Assembly (NCBI GenBank): GCA_023458095.1
Contig: JAEXAS010000021.1
Location: forward strand, 1 to 64,000
Reading direction: 5' to 3'
From: Actinomycetes bacterium
GTDB lineage: Bacteria > Actinomycetota > Actinomycetes > Propionibacteriales > Propionibacteriaceae
DNA length: 64,000 bases
This document shows, piece by piece, positions 59,059-64,000 of the stretch. Position numbers and translations under genes: made by a program. The notes under the pieces were generated by a model. That model worked only from the letters and a program-made list of their open reading frames with translations. It did not search any database and was not told the origin of the DNA. Position 1 is the first letter of the stretch, and the number at the start of each line of letters is the position of its first letter.

Positions 59059-60419
59059 ACACCGCAAAGCTGTGGTGGCTCTTGCGCGAGCGTTCCCGCG
59101 GGGAGAAGTCGGCGGCCACCCGTTTCACCGGAACCTTGGCCGTGATCGCCTTCGCTGCCACCTCCGCACTCGCCTTGGTGGTGGTGGGCGGATTGCAGGC
59201 CTTCGTCCGACGCGCTGCGGATCCGAGCCTGGCCTTGCCGGAGGGTATGGGCGGCTTCTACGTGGTGCTGGCCATCATCGCCGTACTGCTGTTGGTGGTT
59301 CCGTTGAGCACCTTGGGGGCGGCCGCGGCACGGTTGGCGATGGCCCGCCGGGACGAAAGGCTCGCCGCATTGCGGCTCGCAGGCGCCACCCGCTTCCAGG
59401 TGAGCTGGCTGACCCTGGCCGATGCGGGGCTGCAAGCGGGCATCGGTGCGGTGGTGGGGATCGCCGGCTACGCGTTGCTGTTGCCCGTGCTGACCTTCCT
59501 CAGCTTCGAGGGACGGCGGCTCAGCGTCGCCGAACTCTGGGTGGGGGTGCCCTCGCTGATGCTCACCATCGTGGCGGTGGTGGTCGTGGCCCTGCTCTCG
59601 GCTTTGGCGAGCCTGCAGCGAGTCTCGATCACGCCGTTGGGAGTTGCTGCCCATGCCAGCAAACCCAAACTCAGTGTCTTTCGGGTGGCGGCGTTGGTGC
59701 TGGCCTCAGCCGGGGCAGTGCTGGCCTTCAACCTCGGGGGTGGCGTGTTCGGGATGGCCGCGATCCTGGTCGTCGGTGGTTTTGTGGCCCTGGGAATGGC
59801 CGCGTTGAACCTGATCGGCCCGCTCGTGCTCCAGATCGTGGGACGCAGCACCGCCGCGCTGGCCCGGCGTCCGGCGACCTTGTTGGCCGGACGCCGGCTG
59901 GCTGCCGATCCGAAGGCTGCCTGGCGAAGCGTGGGCGGGGTCGGTCTGGCCACCTTCATCGCCGGCGTCGTCTCCTTAGTGGGGATGTTCTCCGGAGTCC
60001 AGTCGACCGATACCGGTGAGCAGATTCTGTTCACCGACCTGGTCACCGGAGGTCTGCTGACCCTGGTCATCGCCGGAGCGCTGTCCGCGGTGTCCACCGG
60101 GGTGATGCAGGCCGGGCGGCTCATCGATCAGCGCCAGGAGTATCGAAATCTGGTGCTGGCCGGGGCAGATGTCGCAGTCCTCGGCCGAGCCCGGCTGCGG
60201 GAAACCTTGATCCCGCTCGTTGCTGCGGTGGGCACTGCCACACTCGCCATGCTGGCGATGATGGTTCCCCTGCTCGGAACGACCGCCTTCACCGGCGCCA
60301 CCACGGTGGCGCTGTACCTGGGCAGTGTGGCAGGGGTGTCCGCGCTGGTTCTGCTCTCGGCGGCCGCCACCGGTGTGGTGGCGCGGGGTCTGACCGCAGA
60401 TCTGGGCGCAGGAAGGTGA
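59055..60419 (+). CDS. FtsX-like ABC permease
   Basis: The 454-residue membrane protein has about eight to ten hydrophobic segments and two FtsX-type domains, each with a coupling loop (RRDERLAALRLAGATRFQVSWL and RQEYRNLVLAGADVAVLGRARL). That layout is the BceB/FtsX duplication. It pairs with the ATPase at 58288. Substrate unknown. No large outside domain like that of BceB is seen. Confidence 0.87.
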   Translation: MNTAKLWWLLRERSRGEKSAATRFTGTLAVIAFAATSALALVVVGGLQAFVRRAADPSLALPEGMGGFYVVLAIIAVLLLVVPLSTLGAAAARLAMARRDERLAALRLAGATRFQVSWLTLADAGLQAGIGAVVGIAGYALLLPVLTFLSFEGRRLSVAELWVGVPSLMLTIVAVVVVALLSALASLQRVSITPLGVAAHASKPKLSVFRVAALVLASAGAVLAFNLGGGVFGMAAILVVGGFVALGMAALNLIGPLVLQIVGRSTAALARRPATLLAGRRLAADPKAAWRSVGGVGLATFIAGVVSLVGMFSGVQSTDTGEQILFTDLVTGGLLTLVIAGALSAVSTGVMQAGRLIDQRQEYRNLVLAGADVAVLGRARLRETLIPLVAAVGTATLAMLAMMVPLLGTTAFTGATTVALYLGSVAGVSALVLLSAAATGVVARGLTADLGAGR

Positions 60420-60488
60420 GTTCAGTGCCGCTGCAGAGTGCTGTGCGCTAGCGTCGAAGCAGAGTCGTTGCTGCCAAAGGAGGAGCCC

Positions 60489-61763
60489 ATGCCTGGTTTC
60501 GAATTGCCGAACTGTGAGCTGGGGGTCGCCACGGCAGCCACCCAGATCGAAGGTGGCCAGTTGGATACCAACTGGCATCGCTGGGCCGCCGCCGGACGAA
60601 TCAAGGACGGCTCCTCGCCAGCCCGGGCCTGCGATCACTGGAACCGGGTTTTCGAAGACATCGACCTGCTGGTCGAGCTGGGCATCAAGCATTATCGAAT
60701 GGGCATCGAATGGGCCCGGGTCGAACCCGACCCGGGCCAGTTCGACCGGGATGCCATCCAGCATTACCGCGACGAGGTCGCAGCGCTGCGGGCTGCCGGT
60801 ATCGCGCCGCTGGTCACCATCCACCACTTCAACCTGCCTGGCTGGCTGGTCGACTCCGGAGGCTGGCTGGGCCCCGACATTCGCGTGGCCTTCGGACGAC
60901 TCACCCGGATGCTGGTCACCGAGTTGGGGGCCTGGGTCGAGGAGTGGATCCCGATCAACGAGCCCAATATCTATGCCACCCACGGCTTCCTCTACGGCGA
61001 ATGGCCACCTGGTGAGCGCTCGGCGATCAAGGCGCTTCGGGTCATGCAGGTCGAAGCCGAGGTGCACATCGCCGCCTACCAGATGATCCACGCCCTGCAG
61101 CCGCAGGCCAAAGTGGGCTCGGCCAGCCATCTGCGGGCCTTCGCTCCTGCGGATGCGCGAAACCCGCTGCATCGCCTCGCCGCGTCCGGGGGAGAGTATC
61201 TGTTCCAGCGGGCCCTGTTGAAAGCGATGAACACCGGCTGTTTCGACCCGCCGTTCGTGCGGCCGTCCGGGGTGGTTCCGGGCCGCTACTACGACTTCCA
61301 AGGGGTCAACTACTACAGCCGAAGCACCGTGCGGACCATCGGTGACGGCGTGGCGGACGGGGTGCCGGTCAACGACCTCGGTTGGGAGATCTATCCGGAG
61401 GGAATCATCGAGGTGTGCCGGTGGATCCACGACGCCTACCCCAGCCCGATCTACATCACCGAGAACGGCACCTGCGACAACTCCGAGTCCTTCCGCTCTC
61501 GCTACCTGTACGACCACCTGTCCCAGATCGCCGCCAGTGAGCTGCCCATCCAGCGCTACTACCACTGGTGTTTCACCGACAACTGGGAATGGGCCGAGGG
61601 TGAGGTGCCCAAGTTCGGCCTTGTCGGACTGGACTACCAGACCCAGGAACGCACCATCAAGGACTCCGGGCGCTTCTTCGCCGACATCATCGCCAACTCT
61701 GGGGTCACGCAGGCTGCCTTCGAGCGGTGGGTGGCCGATCAGCAGTATCGGACCAACTCCTAA
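60489..61763 (+). CDS. GH1 beta-glucosidase/6-phospho-beta-glucosidase-like
   Basis: The 424-residue cytosolic enzyme hydrolyses beta-glycosides. Catalytic residues are Glu158 in INEPN (acid/base) and Glu325 in ITENGT (nucleophile). The N-terminus has VATAATQIEGG, the family's opening pattern. Length is on the short side of GH1. AGGAGG precedes ATG 60489. A GPH sugar symporter follows 102 bases later, so uptake and cleavage of a beta-linked sugar is likely. The sugar is not determined. Confidence 0.9.
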   Translation: MPGFELPNCELGVATAATQIEGGQLDTNWHRWAAAGRIKDGSSPARACDHWNRVFEDIDLLVELGIKHYRMGIEWARVEPDPGQFDRDAIQHYRDEVAALRAAGIAPLVTIHHFNLPGWLVDSGGWLGPDIRVAFGRLTRMLVTELGAWVEEWIPINEPNIYATHGFLYGEWPPGERSAIKALRVMQVEAEVHIAAYQMIHALQPQAKVGSASHLRAFAPADARNPLHRLAASGGEYLFQRALLKAMNTGCFDPPFVRPSGVVPGRYYDFQGVNYYSRSTVRTIGDGVADGVPVNDLGWEIYPEGIIEVCRWIHDAYPSPIYITENGTCDNSESFRSRYLYDHLSQIAASELPIQRYYHWCFTDNWEWAEGEVPKFGLVGLDYQTQERTIKDSGRFFADIIANSGVTQAAFERWVADQQYRTNS

Positions 61764-61865
61764 GGCGCCGCCGCCGACTCGAGTTGTGGTGGGACGGAGT
61801 CGCCCTCGGTTGGCTCTAGGCTCTACCCCAGTGAACGTGCTCGACTCGGTGTGAGGGGACTGCGC

Positions 61866-63341
61866 ATGACTGCACCCGGCCAGGTTGCCACTGCTGGGCT
61901 GGATAGACGCAACAAGTGGACCTTCGGTATCGGCACCGTCGGTCGCGACATGGTCTACACGCTGATCAGCATGTACTTCCTCTACTTCCTCAGCGACGTT
62001 GCGAAGGTGCCGCGCGGGGAATTGCTGGCGGTGAGCGCGCTGATTCTGGGCGCCCGTCTGTTCGATGCGTTCGCCGACATCGGCATGGGTGCCTTGGTGG
62101 ACAACACCCGCTCGCGCTGGGGGCAGTACAAGCCGTGGATTGCTGGCGGTGCACTGGCCTCGGCGTTGTTCACCGTGCTGATGTTCACCGATTTGGGCCT
62201 CACCAATGACGCCTTCGTCGCGGCGGTGGCGTTGATCTACCTCTTGTGGAGCCTGTCCTGGACGGCCAATGACATTCCGTACTGGTCGATGCTGCCGGCC
62301 TTGACCATCGATCAGAAGCAGCGTGAGCGGTACGGCTCGATTGCGAAGATCTTCGCCACGATCGGTCTGTTCACCGTTGTGGTCGCAGTGTTGCCGGTCA
62401 CCAAGGCCTTGACTCCCAGCGTGGGTGAGTACCAAATCGTCAACGGTGAGGTGCAGGCCAATGTTCCATCTTGGACGTGGTTCGCCGCAGGTGTGGTGGT
62501 GATCATGCTGCTCGGCCAGGCGGTGACCTTGTTCGGGGTGAAGGAACCCCGAATCGTCGCCAAACAGGAGCGCACCAATCTGAAGGCGCTCGCCAAGGCA
62601 GTCTTCGGCAACGATCAACTTCTGTGGACCGCGCTGGCCATGGTGCTGTTCATGACCGGCTACCTCACCACCACCACCTTCGGCACGTACTACTTCAAAT
62701 ATGTCTACGGTGACGAGAACATGTACTCGCCCTTCGGGGCGGTGCTCGTAGCCAGTCAGTTGCTGGGCTACGGCATCTTCCCGGCGATGTCGCGACGCTA
62801 TTCGCGCCACACGCTGTTCACCGCAGCCATCGGGCTGATCCTGGTCGGCTATGTGATCTTCTTCTTCAGCGATGCCCTGGCCGGGTACCTTAATGCGGCG
62901 GCACTGGCGATGACCGGCACCGAGGTGGGTTTGGCCCACATCATCGTGATTGGCGTGGCGGGGCTGCTGATGTTCATCGGAGATGCCTTCGTGACGATTC
63001 TGATGCTGGTCTTCCTCACCGACACCATCGAATACGGCCATTGGAAGATGAACCACCGCAACGGGTCGGTCACTTTCGCTGTGCAACCCTTCATCAACAA
63101 GGTGGGTGCAGCACTCTCCACCCAGATCGTCGCGGTATTGATCGTGCTCGCCGCCGTCAACCCCGACCGGCCCCAGGACGTCACCGCCGAGGGACTGTTG
63201 ACCATCAAGCTCGGGATGCTGGTGATTCCTCCGGTGTTGATCGTGATCAGCTACCTGATCTACCGCGCCAAATACCGCATCGACGCCGACCTTTACGCCC
63301 GGATCGTGGCCGACCTGAAGCAGCGCGGCGAACTCAGCTAG
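61866..63341 (+). CDS. GPH-family sugar:cation symporter
   Basis: The 491-residue protein has 12 predicted helices and the family features FGIGTVGRDMVYTLISMYFLYFLSD (first helix, about residues 20-45) and DIGMGALVDNTRSRWGQYKPW, the MelB-like loop. Glycoside-pentoside-hexuronide symporters bring in glycosides with H+ or Na+. ATG 61866 follows GAGGGGAC. It is downstream of the GH1 gene in the same direction. Substrate is inferred only from that neighbour. Confidence 0.9.
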   Translation: MTAPGQVATAGLDRRNKWTFGIGTVGRDMVYTLISMYFLYFLSDVAKVPRGELLAVSALILGARLFDAFADIGMGALVDNTRSRWGQYKPWIAGGALASALFTVLMFTDLGLTNDAFVAAVALIYLLWSLSWTANDIPYWSMLPALTIDQKQRERYGSIAKIFATIGLFTVVVAVLPVTKALTPSVGEYQIVNGEVQANVPSWTWFAAGVVVIMLLGQAVTLFGVKEPRIVAKQERTNLKALAKAVFGNDQLLWTALAMVLFMTGYLTTTTFGTYYFKYVYGDENMYSPFGAVLVASQLLGYGIFPAMSRRYSRHTLFTAAIGLILVGYVIFFFSDALAGYLNAAALAMTGTEVGLAHIIVIGVAGLLMFIGDAFVTILMLVFLTDTIEYGHWKMNHRNGSVTFAVQPFINKVGAALSTQIVAVLIVLAAVNPDRPQDVTAEGLLTIKLGMLVIPPVLIVISYLIYRAKYRIDADLYARIVADLKQRGELS

Positions 63342-63780
63342 TTCGGGCCTGGTCGCGGATCTGCTCGGCAGCGGTACGGGCCAAGGTGTCGACCAATTCG
63401 TTGAGCGGGTGGCCGGAGTGGCCCTTGACGTGTTCCCAACGCACGTCGCGACCGTCCAGACGATCAGCGATCATCTCGATTGCCTCCCGGTTCAGAACCG
63501 GCTTCTTGGCGGCTGTCTTCCAGCCTTTGGCCCGCCACCCCGACAGCCACCGGGTGAAGATGTTGATCACATACATGCTGTCGGCTTGGATCAGCAGGGG
63601 AGTGTCGCTGGGGAATGCGCCCAACGCCTCATAGACCGCCCGCAACTCCATCAGATTGTTGGTGGTGTCGGCATGGCCACCGGAGCCCTGGCGTCCATCT
63701 TCGGTGGCCCACGCCCAGCCGCCCGGACCGGGATTGCGCAGGCAGGATCCGTCGGTGGCCAAGACGACGCGTTCGCTCAT
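63334..63780 (-). CDS. rnhA: Ribonuclease HI
   Basis: The 148-residue enzyme cuts RNA in RNA-DNA hybrids. Its catalytic residues are Asp10 (ATDGSCLRN), Glu45 (NNLMELRAV), Asp67 (LIQADSMYV) and Asp131, with His121 in VKGHSGHPLNELVD. The length is that of E. coli RNase HI. Its start overlaps the stop of the upstream PDZ gene by 4 bases (ATGA), so the two are coupled. The 3' end overlaps the symporter gene by 8 bases. Confidence 0.95.
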   Translation of the reverse strand: MSERVVLATDGSCLRNPGPGGWAWATEDGRQGSGGHADTTNNLMELRAVYEALGAFPSDTPLLIQADSMYVINIFTRWLSGWRAKGWKTAAKKPVLNREAIEMIADRLDGRDVRWEHVKGHSGHPLNELVDTLARTAAEQIRDQARTS

Positions 63781-64000
63781 CGGTTGCTCACTGGTTGCTC
63801 GATCACGGTGATAGTCAAGTCGATCCGCTTTCCCTCGCGAATCACCGTGGCAGGCACATGATCGCCGAGTCTCGCGGTCAACAGCAGGTGTGACAGTACT
63901 CGGCTGGACGCCGGCTGTCCGTTCAATGTGACGATCACATCGCCAACCTGGACACCGGCCTGGGCTGCCGGCCCGCCGGTATTGACCGCCTGGACGTACA
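63777..64000 (-). CDS. PDZ-domain protein, C-terminal fragment
   Basis: This frame is open to the window edge, so only the last 73 residues of the product are visible. The sequence includes GGPAAQAGVQVGDVIVTLNG, the ligand-binding core of a PDZ domain. It is probably the C-terminus of an HtrA/DegP-like serine protease, but the protease domain lies beyond the edge. The TGA overlaps the rnhA start. Position in the chain and function are inferred from the domain alone. Confidence 0.72.
   Translation of the reverse strand, partial: YVQAVNTGGPAAQAGVQVGDVIVTLNGQPASSRVLSHLLLTARLGDHVPATVIREGKRIDLTITVIEQPVSNR

Noticed and set aside
59976..63086. A 1036-residue minus-strand frame across the permease, GH1 and symporter genes
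   Set aside because: The opposite strand carries three well-supported genes. The long frame is rich in Gly, His and Asp and is a codon-bias artefact.

Overview
The window is a contiguous piece of chromosome from a high-GC Gram-positive bacterium. The evidence is an actinobacterial gene set: GlnR-type boxes before two glutamine synthetase genes (glnA1 and a GlnA2-type gene), a glnE adenylyltransferase, a Zur-controlled set of zinc-free ribosomal proteins, a DprE1/DprE2 pair, an SCP_3-type sterol-carrier protein, frequent GTG starts and dense ATGA/TGATG start-stop overlaps. The mix of genes suits Propionibacteriales (Propionibacteriaceae-like), but the sequence alone does not prove that placement. 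There are no rRNA genes, CRISPR arrays, transposases or prophage genes.

Layout. 1-2.9 kb: two divergent operons of cysteine-free ribosomal proteins (S14, L33, L28 | L31, L36, a CobW-like protein, L32) around one Zur box, followed by an HU gene. 3.0-5.6 kb: methionine aminopeptidase, a small acidic protein and glnA2. 5.8-10.5 kb: a four-gene MacAB-like export operon with two adaptor genes. 10.6-16.1 kb: sterol-carrier-like protein, glnE, two membrane proteins and a TetR regulator with a palindromic operator. 16.2-21.6 kb: GH65 phosphorylase with beta-phosphoglucomutase, then dprE1-dprE2. 21.7-27.4 kb: a potABCD-like operon ending in an amidohydrolase, then a tandem hairpin repeat. 27.6-31.3 kb: MBL hydrolase, PLP lyase and two exported or anchored proteins. 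31.3-38.5 kb: glnA1 and a divergent oligopeptide-type ABC transporter. 38.6-45.9 kb: four tRNAs, a GT28 glycosyltransferase, two secreted SH3/M15-like cell-wall enzymes, a minimal zincin, a membrane-anchored GroEL-apical-like protein and guanine deaminase. 45.9-48.8 kb: an accessory-looking patch after tRNA-Lys (membrane protein, unknown protein, pentapeptide-repeat protein, Nmad2-like protein). 48.9-64 kb: amino-acid/polyamine oxidoreductase, DUF1295 protein, acyl-CoA synthetase, an ApbE/cytochrome/NuoF/ferredoxin module, MFS exporter, ABC exporter, GH1 glucosidase with a sugar symporter, RNase HI and the end of a PDZ protein.

Themes. Metal and nitrogen limitation are both visible as regulatory sites. 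Zinc starvation should switch on replacement ribosomal proteins through the Zur box. Nitrogen limitation should act on both glutamine synthetases through GlnR-type boxes, while GlnE should modify only GlnA1, which alone keeps the adenylylation tyrosine. The most unusual items are an isolated membrane-tethered GroEL apical-like domain, an Nmad2-like protein without an obvious modification system, a CobW-like protein with no recognisable P-loop, a flavinylation-type electron-transfer cluster with no visible FMN-binding substrate, and a DprE1 with Ala at the benzothiazinone-reactive cysteine position.
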